A stretch of DNA of 64,000 bases from Silene latifolia (GCF_048544455.1 NC_133528.1:47638002-47702001), one strand, 5' to 3'. Shown: positions 12,422 through 25,155, numbered from the stretch's first letter. The notes: generated by a model from the letters alone, not told the origin. Numbers and translations are program-made.

Positions 12422-13260
12422 TCATAACGAAACGGTTATGTATTGAACTCTTCCCAGAAAACCTCGAATTTCTTTCTCGGTATCGGGATGGGGCATTTCC
12501 ATAATGGCTTTGATATTTGATGGATCTACTTCGATGCCATGGTGGCTAACGATATGACCCAACAGTTTGCCAGAGGTGACCCCAAAAGCACACTTTTGTG
12601 GATTCAGTCTCATATTGTACTTTCGCAATCTTTGAAAGAATTTTCGTAGTGCTCCGAGATGGCCACTATGTTCGTTTGACTTGACTATCATGTCATCGAC
12701 ATAAAATTCAACTTCCTTGTGCATCATATCATATAGCAACATCGGTACTGTTCTCTGGTACGTTGCCCCGACATTTATAAAACCGAAAGGCATTACTGTG
12801 TAACAATAGGTTCCCCATTGTGTTGTGAATGTTGTTTTAATTATGTCTTCCTCAGTCATCTTAATCTGATTGTAACCGGCATATCCATCCATGAAAGATA
12901 GTAATGCATGATTCGCGGTATTGTCAACCAAGATATCGATGTGAGGTAATGGAAAGCCGTCCTTCGGACTACCTTAGTTCGAAAGTCCACGCACACGCGA
13001 ACTTTACCATCTTTTTTCGGTACTGACACTACATTGGCGACCCAATCCGAATATTCCGACACTTTGATGAACCTGACTTTGTGCTGTTTATCAATTTCTT
13101 CCTTAACTTTTAAAGACCATTCCGAACGCATTCTGCGTAGCTTCTGCTTCACTGGTTTGAACCCTGGTTTGATCGGAATCCCGTGTTCTGCAATTTCCCT
13201 ATCAATTCCCGGCATGTCTTTGTAAGACCATGCGAAAACATCTTTGAACTCAAACAACAA
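12422..13260 (-). pseudogene. Reverse transcriptase of the Tat-type element, frameshifted
   Basis: Two overlapping minus frames make up the RT. 13260-12856 has FAWSYKDMPG, the VKEEIDKQ block and VPKKDGKVRVCVDFR. 12931-12422 has LLSFMDGYAGYNQI, YTVMPFGFINVGATYQR, the catalytic YVDD (residues 77-80 of that frame) and RKYNMRLNPQKCAFGV. The shift between them lies around 12930-12970, where the usual DLNKA region is garbled. Catalytic residues survive, but the reading frame does not. Confidence 0.85.
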
Positions 13261-13425
13261 GTCAATGAACCCTTATCTTTATATAGGATCTAAGGTAGTT
13301 CCTATCTTAAGCTCATGTGGTTCTAAGATGGTTCCAACATTGATAGTTTCGGTATCTTCGATCACCGAGTTTCTTTGGTCATATTCTTATAACCCTTTAA
13401 CCAATTGGGGAGGTGGTTCCACCTC

Positions 13426-13842
13426 TTATTCATCTTCTTTAACATGTTCGCCTTCGGCCTCATTCTCAATGTCACTACTAAAACAATTATTTTCGAAAAT
13501 TGAATTGCAATGTAAATAAAACAAGTCGTAAGCAAACTGGTTCATCTTATTATTAATAATTTGAAATTGTGCAAAATGCGCTAATATTTGAGCCAACTGA
13601 TCAGAGGTCAGTGGCGAGACAACAAAGGTACTCGGGACAAGCCTTAGAATACCTGAATTAGAAAGGGGTGCATTGAAAGGAAAGACTTGGGAGGGTGTGG
13701 CTTCGACAGCTGACTCCTTAGACTCAAACTTAGGACTCTTATCAGAATCAGATTCAGACTCGGAACCGTCATCCAGTTTGAACATTTCTCCCTATAAGGG
13801 CAGTAAAACTTCTGGTCTGTGATGCAGTAGTAATCTATATCC
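13426..13842 (-). pseudogene. Gag/protease-region remnant of the Tat-type element
   Basis: This acidic, Ser-rich minus frame (DDGSESESDSDKSPKFESKE...) lies upstream of RT and is cut at 13842 by the plus-strand Copia LTR. No protease DTG/DSG motif is visible. I assign it by position only. Confidence 0.4.
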
Positions 13843-15130
13843 TGTTGGAGTATGTGTCCTCGACAATAATGCAATCATATGTTTAAATCTCATAATAAGA
13901 ATGCATGAGGGAAAGTAATATTTTATTGTCAACTGGTCCACATGAATCGGTAATGATTGGCTGACTAGAGTTTGACATTACTGTCGTATGACGGTGGTGA
14001 TCAGTTGATCCCTTAAGGTCATACCTCTAGGGTAACACTCTTAATTGTTTAATTAATTAATTGTATGTTGATACAAGTTAATTAATTCCTTAAATTGAAC
14101 AAATTTTATTTATAAGAGAGAGTTTTATATCTTATTGTAATTTGATTAAATAAAATTCAATTTAGTAATTAATTTGTTATATTACTAAAATTGATTAATG
14201 TTTGTGAAACATTTGAGATAAGAGTAATTAGTTAATTATAATTACAATATGTTGTAGATTATATTAACTAGACTTAATGTGACCCATTTTATTTACATGT
14301 AATTGTGAATTACTTGTTAATTTGTTAAATGTAATTTATTTAAATATATAATGATATTTAATTTGTTAAATATGCATTATTATGCCTAATGACATATTAC
14401 TTGTCATATGTCACACAAATTACAAATGACCAATTACAAAAGATAAAATGGAGTCCATTTTATATATGGGTGCCGGTTTTAAGTAGGTTGTTTATGGTTT
14501 TATGGTTTATTATTTTTAATTAAGAAACACCATCATGACTACCCTAAACTAGACCTACACCTAGCCTTTCTTGTGAAGACAAAAAGCAAATTGAGAAAAA
14601 TAATTTTGGCTCCCAATAAGAGCCAAAACCGGCTCCCTCTTCTCCATATGAGAATTTTTTATTCTCATTTTTCTAGTGTAGAAAACTTATGCTTATCTCT
14701 CTTATATTCCATCATCCTCTCTCACATAAAAATAGGTTTATGAACAATTTGTTCAAAATCTCTAATATTATTCCACCATTACTAAAGGTATTAAATAATA
14801 ATATTAGTTTTTATTTTTAAGGGTATATATACTAATTTCTAGTATCTAAATTAGTATATGTATTAAGAGTGATTACCTTGGTACAATCCTTGAGGAGTAG
14901 ATTCTACTATTGAATCTAAGGGTTTTATTGGAGCACTTGATTTTTCTTAAGAAGACTAATTTGGTAGGAGACCAATTAGTATAAACCATTCGGCCCGCAT
15001 TGTAAGTTGATCAGTTTTCTTCTTACTTTGTCCTTTAATGTTATGCATGCATAAGATATAATTAGTTTATGACTAAACTAAATCAATATAGTTATTAAAA
15101 GTGTCTAATAAGAGATTAATGAATCTTACA
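13843..15130 (+). mobile_element. 5' LTR of the plus-strand Copia element
   Basis: A 1288-bp LTR running from TGTTGGAG to CTTACA, directly followed after two bases by a tRNA-Met PBS. It is the same family as the minus-strand LTR at 5374-6627. The left flank is tatcc (13838-13842); the matching target-site copy at the 3' end is not in view. AT-rich throughout with no ORF. Confidence 0.8.
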
Positions 15131-16673
15131 ATTGGTATCAGAGCAAGAGTTGTTGCATGTATTATCGGTTATTGTTTTTCCGAGTTAAAATGTTAACATA
15201 TAAAACTTGTAATTTGTGATTTATGATGATAAAGGTCAGAAATTTTTACATGATAAACATTCTGGTCCTAAATTGATTTTAGGTTATTTTCATGATTTAT
15301 GGTATTTTATTGCTCTTTAATATGATTTTAGTATTTGTATTACATTTTATTGAGTAAAATGACTTTTAAAATGCTAAAATTAGTTAGACTATGATTCTGA
15401 CCAAAAAATTTTAACACGACCTCACATGAATATTTTACTTATTGTATGTAAAATTTCATATAAAATGGTTTTATATTGCATGTTTTATGATTTTTACATG
15501 ATAAAAATTGATTAAAAAGGAGGTATTTTGTTAAAAATAGTTATACTTCGTTTCTGCCCGTGAAATTTTAGTATGTTGTCACATGCAATATTTACACACT
15601 GTATGTAAATTTTGAGATAAAATGGTTTTATTTTGCATGATTTATGACTTTTAGATGTAAAAATCACATAAATAGTGACTATTTTAGCAAAAATAGCTAA
15701 ACTGATTTTTATGGCATGAAAGTTTTTCCCAATGTTGTATATATGATATGAACATCAGATTTAAAGTTGAATGTTAAATTTCATATGATTTAAATGGTTA
15801 TTAATTTTTATGTGATATAAATTGATAAATAGCAACTTTATTAGTCATTAATATAAAAATTCGATTTTGGGCTTAACACTTTGTCATTTCCAGGTTCTAG
15901 AAACGTATTTAAAATATTCAGAATTTTAATTTTGATTTATTGCATAATTTTATGTTTAATTTGGAATTAAAGGGTTAAAATTATGTTTTATACAATTTAT
16001 TTGTGAAATAAATTAAAATAATCTAAGGACAAATTTTATTAAAATTTTGGAATGTTGGGAATTTTCCAAAATATACAAAATTATGATTTTGAAAGTTTCG
16101 AATTTTTATGACTTAATTGGGAATTATTTCTTTATTATTATGAATAATAGTGTTTAAAGAGCAATAATAAAATATCAAGTTGAATTGAATTATTGTCAAA
16201 TATTTAGTGAAGACTAAATTTTTGAGTCCTAAGAAAGTTGGGGTAATTAACTTGGACATAGATTTGATTTATGTAATATTGTGTAATTTTAATAAGTTAA
16301 TTGTCACAATTGTCCATAAAACCGGACCGAATATATGATATTAGCTTAAATAGGGCGATTTGGCATATCACATGGTATGTTTTATACATATATTAATGCT
16401 GCATTTTTATTTTGATTGTCATATTTTAATTTTATATAATTTTGAATTATGTAATTTGTACTTAGTATGGCCTTAGTTTTAATTGGTATTTCCCGAAATG
16501 AATGGGGATATCGATTTGGTTGTAATTATTGTGATCTCGTATCACTTTTATTTTATTTTGTTTTTCTTTTTATAATGTATAAAGTAGAAAAGCTATGTAA
16601 TTTATTAATTCCGGAGTTCCTTGAAGACGGTGCCATTCGAGAAGGTGGTCCGACAAAGACGGTGTTGCCATGA
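15131..16673 (+). mobile_element. Copia internal leader, left part
   Basis: AT-rich leader after the PBS with no supported coding region. The frame at 16467-16673 has no recognisable domain. It is interrupted at 16673 by the solo LTR and resumes at 20473. Confidence 0.6.
15133..15144 (+). other. Primer-binding site of the plus-strand Copia
   Basis: TGGTATCAGAGC, complementary to the 3' end of initiator tRNA-Met, two bases after the LTR end. Confidence 0.9.
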
Positions 16674-17022
16674 TGTAACACCCGCGAATTTCCCATTTTG
16701 ACAATTAAAATTTATTTAACCGTTTAATTAATTTATTCTATATTTTAAAATTATTTAATTTAATTAATTTAGTTAAAACATAATTTTTATTAAGCTATAA
16801 TTTTAAAGCTTAATTTATATAAAAATACGTATTTCAGTCGGGCAGTAATAATAGTGAGAATGATAATAATAATATCTCTGTCTTAAGTTATAGACACATT
16901 TCCGTCTAGCTATAGACCGTCACATTTCCACTTGTGAGACTAATCTTTCTCGACCTATCCTATATTGACAACACACTCACCTACCCTCTTACACTCTACC
17001 TTTATATATATTATTATAATTC

Positions 17023-17119
<97 letters not shown>

Positions 17120-20100
17120 TCCCTCAACCCCCCACCAACCCGTCTTTCTCTTTTCTCTTTTTCTGGAAATCAGATGCAACAACAACAACATACAACGAAC
17201 CTTCAACTCCATTTCCGCCGTCCTTCTTACTCCGACTCCATCCCCACCCCCCCCCCCTCCTCCTTTATTTCCTTTCTTTTTTTCGAATTCACCAGCTCCA
17301 ACAACAACGACAGACGAACAGAGCCAAACCCCATTTTTCGCCGAGTTTGAAGACTCAGATCCCGCCTCCATTCTCAACCAAATTCGATAAACTTTACACC
17401 AAACTCTTCCTCTTTCCGTCCTCCTTCCTTCTATGTAAGAAAGAGACTGACTTTCTTCACGTTTCAGATCTGCCGCCCCTTTTCAGTTCGAAATTCCTCT
17501 TTAATTTTGTGTATTTTGTGTGTAGATATTAACTCGGACAACTCGGAGTAGCTTTGAGTCGGAAGTGTGAAGAGCAAAGAGGTAACGGTGATAGGTTACT
17601 CGACAAATTGTCGAAATTTCCGTCTTTGGTGTTGTTTTATGTGCTTTTGTTTGATAAAGTTTGCCCCTTTTTGTTTTTCTCTTTTGCGTGATGGTTTCCG
17701 TCTCAAATGGTGGTTGAAATGGGCTGGCTTTATGCGGCTTCAGTGACCTGTTTTACATGACGGTTCTCGAGTATAGTTAGGATGAATTAACAGGTTATTA
17801 TTCGGGCTTAGTTGCGTCTTATTTTTGTTTCATTCCTGTCTTAAATTCCGTCTGAAAATTGTGCTGAAATGGGACTGTTTTGACTCGGTTTAGGACTGAT
17901 TGAGCTCTGTTTTGGTACCAGTTTTGTGCAGCCTTCAGACTGTTTTGGGACAGTCGAAATGGAGACCGTATGGACTATTTTGGGATGAGTACGTGGGGTG
18001 TTTAGGGCCTGTGGTGGCTCGATTTTTGGAGCTGGGGTGCTGGCTGTTTAGCAGCCGTGGTAGGGTTGCGAGTGGGCTGTTTGGGACGTGTCATTGCAGG
18101 GATTCAGGACTTTTTAGGGCATAAGAGTGACTGATGTGGGATGGGTTTTCTATGCATTTTTGTAGACTGGTGAGGGACTGTGTTAAGACGGAAATTGGGT
18201 GTGTTTTTGAGACAGTTTTTGTAGGTATTTTGGGATAGTTATGAGCATGATGATGGTGTCTTTCGGGACTGTTTTTGGGTGTAGCAATGGCTGTTTTTGA
18301 CACGGTTTTAAGTAGCCTTATAGGGTTGTTTTGGGTAGTCGGGATGAGGGATTATATGGACTGTTTTGGACGGTGTTTGGATGTCATTTAGGATTAGGTG
18401 GGGTGTTGCGTGGTTTTAAAGTCAGATGCTCATTCTTTAGTTCCCTTTCATGAAGAGAAACATATGTCTTGATACATTACTATCCAGAGATTGCCACGCT
18501 AAGACCTTCTAAGTAAATAATCTTGTCATGTTTTGGTTTGGTTATTGTTTTTATGAATAATAGGATGTTGTCATGTTTTAGTTTGGCTAGCCCTCTTGTC
18601 TAGTGAGAAAGCTCAGACCTTATAAGGTAATATATTTGTGTGGGAAGTTGGAATTAACAGCCTGTTAGTAGTAGCTACACTGATGAATGTTGGGAACAAG
18701 TGAAATGAAAAATCAGTTATAGAATGGACGTTAGGAAGGATTAGCTTAAAAGAAAATAGGAATAGGGATAGTCTACCTTCTATCTGATTTCTATAGCATC
18801 ATTGAGTTAGACCCGATATTATCTGTTGAGAAACATAATTATGTGTAAGTTATTAAATTTCCGTCTCATGCTTTATATAACATAATTCGTTAAATATCGT
18901 CCATTTATATATTTTTCTCACATGAATTATAATTGTGGAATTCATTATTTGATTATTTCATTTATATAGAAAATGACATGTTTTCATTTTAAGATGAGTC
19001 CAATTCAATTATTTATGTTTTCTAAGTAATCAATGGTCTATCTTACATTGGTGTCATTTATAATTCCATTCTTGTTTTGCCCTTTATAAATGGTTTGCTT
19101 CTATTTCTTTACATTTTTATTCAAGTGACAAATATTGAAGAAATGGGTTACTTATTCATATTCATGAATATAATTTTGGCATGAAATGTCTGACTTGGAT
19201 TATTATCGGCTCATTACATTAGTAGTTTCTTTCCAAGTTGATTCGTATCGCTTGGTTGAGTCATATTCTTATGATAATGCCTTTATGCTATACCGTATTG
19301 CTTGACTTATCTTTACGCCTCTTTCGGACTGTCCTGCCGATTGTGGGTTTAGCTCATATATTCCGCCTCTTTCGGACTATCCTGCCGATTGTGGGTTCTC
19401 GATTTCCGATCTGTCTTGGATGCGGACTGTTCTGCCGCATGTCGAATCGGGAACTGTGCTGTCCCGAGAGTCTGGCCAGATTTAGACTAGGACTGAGTCT
19501 TGGGAGTACCATTGTCGTCCTACCAGGGGAATTATATATTTATATATGAGTAGTAAAGGTCTTGCTTGGTTATGGATATTGGTATTTATCTTTCAAGGCA
19601 AGAGTTATGCCTTGTGTTGTTTGTCTTGGTCCTATCGGATACTAAGGATGAGCTATAAGCCCTCTAGTTGCGATATGATCGTCGGGATTGATGTTCCCAT
19701 CCGTTCTTATGGTGAGATGCAAGCCATAAGTATGAATGTGACATTAGTAGCGACGTCTCGTACAATGTTTGCTAAGTGGTTTTCCAAGTAATGGCTACCA
19801 TTTTTATTCTTGTAAATTACTTTGGTTGATCCCTTACTTAACTGCTTCACATGATTCGAATTCTAATCTCATATCTATGTTGTATTTCTTTGAAATGCGT
19901 GCTTTTGTATAAATGACCGTATTCTTGTCTTTCATATTATTTAATTATCTCACATGATTAGTTGAATCTCTATCATGCTAATGTTGATCTATCTTGTTCC
20001 ATATCATTTAATTGTCATGTTTAAATATAACTTGATCTTCACATCTTTTGTAAGTATATTACATGACTTACCTGTCTTAGTTCTTTGTTATGTTCGTTTC

Positions 20101-20467
20101 AACATTTTGTGGCTGGGAGAACCTTGAGTTACTCCCCACTGACTGTGGCGTTCATGTTTACATGAATGACAGGTATTAGTTGGTGCATCTATGGGGTGAA
20201 GACATGTGTGAGCTAGCGAGCACTTTGGCCTAGTAGTTGGTTTATTAGGATTGTTTAGACTCACCTTTTATTGTATTGTCATTCGAGGGATATATTTTCC
20301 CTCACCTTGACTATCACGTTTGTATAATTTAATCTTCTTTTCCACATTCTTTATTTGTGTTTTAGATTTTTATGAACCCGCGCTTTAAATTTAAAAGTTT
20401 CAAAAATTCCCAAATTTCCGCTTGAATTTTATAAGTTATAATTTCTGCGTTATCGCGGGGTGTCACA
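16674..20467 (+). mobile_element. Solo LTR, Tekay-like, 3.8 kb, TSD catga
   Basis: The element starts TGTAACACCCGCG and ends CGCGGGGTGTCACA, imperfect inverted ends with TG...CA. The 5-bp target duplication catga is exact on both sides (16669-16673 and 20468-20472). It splits a Copia leader whose two halves together match the other Copia copy. No PBS, PPT or pol coding is seen inside, so I call it a solo LTR. Such termini are common on large LTRs of Tekay-type chromoviruses. A TATA-like tttatatata lies near 17001. A roughly 33-bp unit with ctttcggactRtcctgccg is duplicated at 19316 and 19364. The ORFs inside (17347-19791) lack any recognised domain. Confidence 0.8.
17025..17117. repeat. (ATT)n microsatellite
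   Basis: About 31 uninterrupted ATT/TTA units inside the solo LTR just downstream of its TATA-like sequence. Poly-Ile, poly-Leu or poly-Asn frames over it are artefacts. Confidence 0.97.
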
Positions 20468-20472
20468 CATGA

Positions 20473-22080
20473 ATTGCGTGCCATATGAAGTTCAAGGGAC
20501 CAATGGAGTTGGTTTCCGATTTTGTAAATAGTTTATTAGATTTACTATTTTAGGAAGGCCATACTAGGATATTATTGTTTTTTTTTCTTTGCATTTGTTT
20601 TATATGTTTGCATGCATAGCCAAATCACCATAGCTACACATGCATATTATTTAATCGAGTCATCGACCGTGTCAATTATAATTATCGTAGTTCACCGCTT
20701 TAGTTCACTTAAAACGAGATAGATAATAAATTGACAAGACCTCTCACTAAATAATAATTGAGAATTAGCCTTACAAAATAGTAAAACCATGAATCCCAAT
20801 TTCATAAGGAAGTAGGCTCGGCTCACCGGGGTGCTAAACTTGTTACGTTGGGTAAGTGGATGGTAAATTGTTACTACATCGAAATTTGGATTAAGCTCAA
20901 CGAAAGTATTCGTGACCGTAGTCGCATGTGTTCCGAGCTAAAGATAAATATTAAAGTAATTTTATCAACCGAGAGTTCTAGAAGTAGAATCGATTAAAGA
21001 GTTAATCCACCGAGTTATATTGATTAGGGATGAATCGGCTCACCGTGCCCGAATTGATATGAATTTGCATCTCGGGATCATTTATAATAGTTGGGTAGAG
21101 GTCGCTATATAAATGCTAAAACATTCTTAAATGTTTTATATATATATAACGATGAATGTTTGATTTTCCCACTATTTCGTTGTTTTATGTTGTTCTTTAT
21201 TATGGCTCCTACACATATATGATATCAATTTGATTGTAACACGAGTCTCCGCTAAAACACTATTACTTACGACAAATAGAATCTCTTTCTAAAATGAACC
21301 GTATCATAGGTTGTGGACTAGATCCATAGGAATCGTTCTTTTCCATAGAACTCAATAGGAATCGTCCTATGCAACTATAAGATTAACATCTTAAAATTCC
21401 TTACATACCTATATTCTCTTGTGAAGAATATGAATAGAAGTAGTTCTTGATCAAAATATGTTTTGATAATGTCTTCTATGCATCCACGGTTCAAAAGTCT
21501 TATTGCTCAAACTAAACACTTGTCATCAAAACACTTAAGTTGTTAAGCACATGACAATGTAAAATTGGTAAATTAATTTGTGAGAAATTTTGATTGACCA
21601 AATACCACTATAAAGTTCATCCTTCATCAAGTAGAAATTCTTGAAGTGAGTGGGAGCAATAAGAAGCAAGTACCTATCTTAATTGTTAAGGATAGAACTA
21701 GGCCCGAATGAGAAGGTGTTAGACACTAAAATAGAGACAAATCCCTAATAAGTAAAGATCAAGGATGTTGGTCGTGTGACACCAACATATTCCTTCTTGA
21801 ATATGTATGACATTGACATAGCCTTCTTGCGAATTATCACGTCGTGAATATTTGATACAAATTTGTGAACAATGTTGGAAAATACCACACTTCATGATTA
21901 TGAAATATGACAAAAGGATGTAAAAAAACCACCTTTCTAAATGGGTATTTAGGGGAGGATGTGTTCATAACACAATCCGAAAGTTTTTTTTTTAAATCCT
22001 TAGAATCCGAACATTGAATAATCGTACGACGACTAGCAAGAATAAATTCAGAAATTTACATGAATTGAACTAGGGTAGTT
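20473..22080 (+). mobile_element. Copia internal leader, right part
   Basis: Continues the leader interrupted at 16673. By eye the stretch 20490-21150 aligns with the reverse complement of about 4210-3600 in the minus-strand Copia copy (shared blocks gggaccaa-gagttggtttccgat, ttagttcact, attgacaagaYctctca). From 21170 to 22080 similarity is lost and I see no coding region. The right boundary with the Athila fragment, about 22080-22095, is not sharp. Confidence 0.6.
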
Positions 22081-22089
22081 GCCATTTCA

Positions 22090-22341
22090 TCCACAATGCT
22101 TATTTTTGGCCTCGCTTGCTTCTAAGGCTACCAATACTTTCAAAGGATCTTTGATGAAAGTTGTACTCATATGGTCCTCTACACAACAATCTATAATATC
22201 CATCTTGCAAAGTACACTAAGAGAAAAAGGTGAGAAGTACCTTGAGGAAGTGATCTCCCTCAACGTAAAGAAAGACACAACTAAAAACAATTAATGAAAA
22301 TCAAATCAATTTCACACCGTCCCCGGCAACGGCGCCATTTT
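22090..22341 (-). pseudogene. Athila-type gag start and PBS left of LTR A
   Basis: Minus strand: PBS TGGCGCCGTTGCCGGGGA (22337-22320), then after 30 bp a short frame MFLVVSFFTLREITSS... (22290-22087) nearly identical to the frame at 37704-37495. It ends in a stop where similarity with the other copy also ends. It shows that LTR A is followed on this side by the 5' internal end of an element, of which only about 250 bp survive. Confidence 0.75.
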
Positions 22342-24072
22342 TGGTTCGGAATAAAACTCGTCGTCAAAAGCTACCAACCAAAACAATATTTATAACTTTA
22401 CAAACTACTCTTAGCAAAGAGGCATGTAAAGGTCGGATCCTAAGGGATGGGTATTGATGTAGGATTCTCAATTGCAAATGGTTGTCTCTTAGGGTGTCAT
22501 AATTTGGGTTGAAGTAAGAGATACACTAAACTAATCAACAAGATGAAAGTAAATCAATGAAAACAAAGAAAGGTAATAAAAAGAGGTTGTAAACAAATGA
22601 TTAAAGGCACTAGGGTGTCATGGGTTCATAGGGGATTCATGGGAGTTGATCATACAAACATGTTCTTAATTATATGCAAGCACTTATTGTTGTGATGGGA
22701 TCGAGTTGGTGTATAAGCTTACAATCCCTAGGAAGGTTTAGGTCCCGGAGCCGAATCGATTAGATTGTACAACACCTACAAGTCGACTTAATCCTTCCTA
22801 TTCAACTTTATGCATGGTCTAATGAGGCTCGAGTTGGTTTATATGCTTACAAGCCTTATTGAAAAGATAGGTGATGGATAAAAAAATGCAAGGATTCATA
22901 GGCTCGCATTTCATCAAACATAACATGTGCATAAGTTGAAAGCACAACAAGCAAGCAAAATAATTATGAAAACATATTAGATTAAGCATGAATCATTCCC
23001 CATGTTTGTTTCCCCTAATTCCCCATTAACCCTAGCTAGAAGACTACTCACTCATTATCAAATTCAACATGCTAATAAGATTGTCAATCAATCTAACAAA
23101 GCTAAACATGATGAATAAATGAAAGTAATTAACAATAATTAAACAAAGGTAAAGAGAAGTATACCTATGGAGATGATCCAAATAATAAAGCAAAGAATAA
23201 TAGAAGTACTTGATGATTGATGGAAGGTTGTAAATCTCCCAAATAAACATAAATAATCTTCTAATTACCCAAAATAAATGAAGAACAATAGAGAAATTAA
23301 GAAGAGATTAAGAATGATAAATTGTATTACAACTTAACTAGAACTAATTTGAGAGTATTAAGAAGTAATTAAGAATGGATTAAGATATAATCAGGAGATC
23401 ATTCAAAGATGATGCTAATCTAGGTAGTACAAAGGGGTATTTATACTAAAGATTAGGTACAAAGATTGGGGTTACTAAGGGCTTAAATGACTAATAAGAC
23501 CCTAAGAATAGTTGAGGAAATGCTCCTTTCGAAGGAAATGAGCATATTCCCGTGCTAGTATTGCCATGATCCGTGCGTCTTCTTGAGGTAAGGCAGGGGC
23601 TCTTCTGTCTTAGGATCCTCTCGGATCCGGGGGAAGACGCTCGGATCAGGGTGCTGCAAGCCGCTTATCTTGGGCACAAGACGCCCGGATCATGCTGCTG
23701 GGAGACGCCCGGATCGTGCTCAATCCGCTCGGATTCCTGGGCAGACAGCTTCTCTTCTTTTCCTCCCTAACAATCCGCAAGGATCATTTCGGGGATGCAA
23801 GGATCCTTTAATCATTGCCCATTTCACTCTATTATCTACTTAGGCCTCTAGTATTGGTCTTCTCTTTGATGCTTGGTCATTAGATGCGATCAATTTAGCT
23901 CTATTTCGCCTTGTAAATGCAAGGTTAGCCATCCTCTCCTACCAAAGAGACAAAACCTCAAAAAATGTGTAAAATGGGAAAGTAAAGATAGTAAATGACC
24001 CAATTATGCACTATAAAGCATGGGAGCGAGGTTAATTCGGGAACTAAATGTGCTCAAATATGAGTCACATCA
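22342..24072 (-). mobile_element. Athila-type LTR A (shared LTR of a tandem array)
   Basis: A 1731-bp LTR, starting TGATGTGACTC on the minus strand and ending next to a PBS. It is highly similar to LTR B (37757-39483). On its right (minus upstream side) lies a purine-rich PPT (24073-24086), so it is the 3' LTR of the element at 24073-37756. On its left lies a PBS, so it is also a 5' LTR. The phased motif CGGAT occurs at 23622, 23642, 23686, 23710 and 23730. The small ORFs are not genes. Confidence 0.85.
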
Positions 24073-24086
24073 AACATCCCCAAACC
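24073..24086 (-). other. Polypurine tract of the Athila-type element
   Basis: The minus strand reads TTTGGGGATGTT directly before the LTR start TGATGTG. The same arrangement (TTTGGGGAAGTT then TGATGC) occurs in the nested element at 29089-29106, supporting the boundary. Confidence 0.75.
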
Positions 24087-24390
24087 GAACCTTTGCTCGT
24101 CTCGAGTGATGCATGTCCTAAATATGATGTTTTACACCCTCTTTTACACGCATTTCAGAGCTCAAATATGTAGTTTATGCTACTATTTTCCCTATTTCCG
24201 TCTACTTTCGTGTTTTTGTATAATATTGCAGAAATGTGAAGAATCCGGTGGAAATCGAACCGAATCCATCCTAAATACTTAGCATTGCATTTGACATGCA
24301 GTAAAGACTCGGGGGATGAACTTGATGCACATTTCAAGGCCTGAAAGATGTATTTGCGAGAGTTTTAGAAGCGGATTACCAGCTACAGTG

Positions 24391-24421
24391 GTCTATAGAC
24401 TGACCTACATGGTCTATAGAC
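24391..24421. repeat. Palindrome pair GTCTATAGAC, 21-bp spacing
   Basis: GTCTATAGAC at 24391 and 24412. Same outer bases as GTCGATCGAC but with core TATA. Repeated at 29386 and 29407 in the other LTR. Confidence 0.9.
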
Positions 24422-24644
24422 TGTCAGAATGCTTCTCGACATTGCAGCATTATTCAGATGGCTATATCTCGAGTTCTAGATCTGATAATCGAGTGATTCC
24501 AATTGGAGGTAAAATCTTATCCTCTTAGCTTTCCAACGCCGCATAGAACGCCTGATTTTACCAAGTAACAAAGAAATGGCGGCTGTTTTAAGATCGGTGC
24601 GCGCTGTAGGAATTGTCAGAATGCATTACTGTACAGCGCTTGTG

Positions 24645-24678
24645 GTCGATCGACTAGTCCCAGTGGTCGATCGACCAC
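24645..24678. repeat. Palindrome pair GTCGATCGAC, 21-bp spacing
   Basis: Copies at 24645 and 24666; the second is extended to the perfect 16-bp palindrome GTGGTCGATCGACCAC (24663-24678). Confidence 0.92.
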
Positions 24679-25155
24679 CCCACGACTCTGGCGCGCAAAA
24701 TAAAATTAAAATTCCGAAGCCCAATGTAATTAGGTTTTAGGAATAAGTTACGGGACTTCTCTATAAAAACAAAAACATCATTCATCAGTTGAGGGAGCTC
24801 TCTCTCGCATGAGAGAAGAACGTTAGTTTAGTTTTAGCTTCGTCAATAAAGTTCGTACCTTACTTTCGGATTCATCGCTTGTTCCTTTGCTTTGGTAATT
24901 CTAGTCCTTTAATTTCAGTATTGTTTTATTCGTTTCGTTAGTATTAGTTCTTGTTAGTTAGAATCCATAAGCCCTAATTCTTTCTTTATGCGATTTTATT
25001 GTTCGTTTAGTTTAATTATGAATTCTATTATTTGCATCGTTAGTTTCATTATCATTAATAATTTCAGTATGAGTAGCTAAACACCCCTTGCTAAGATGTA
25101 GGGGATTTATGGCGTAGATGGCATTAGAATAGGTGTGACCCCGCATTAGGGCTTA

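Larger units (their letters stand above)
6628..13842 (-). mobile_element. Tat-type Ty3/Gypsy element body, LTRs not seen
   Basis: A minus-strand Gypsy body runs from a gag/protease remnant (13842) through RT, RNase H and integrase to a long 3' region (10129-6628). The presence of a second RNase H of the archaeal type between RT and integrase marks the Tat lineage. The 3' region holds a plus-strand ORF and several tandem repeats, both known features of Tat/Retand-like elements. Both ends are cut by Copia copies (LTR edges at 6627 and 13843), so neither LTR is present. 6628-6945 and 7084-7490 show no coding signal. Confidence 0.75.

Noticed and set aside
16934-17390. Plus and minus ORFs with poly-Ile, poly-Leu or poly-Asn
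   Set aside because: Translation of the ATT microsatellite and its flanks inside a solo LTR.
22079-22294. Plus-strand ORF of 71 codons
   Set aside because: Shadow of the minus-strand gag-start frame at the same place.
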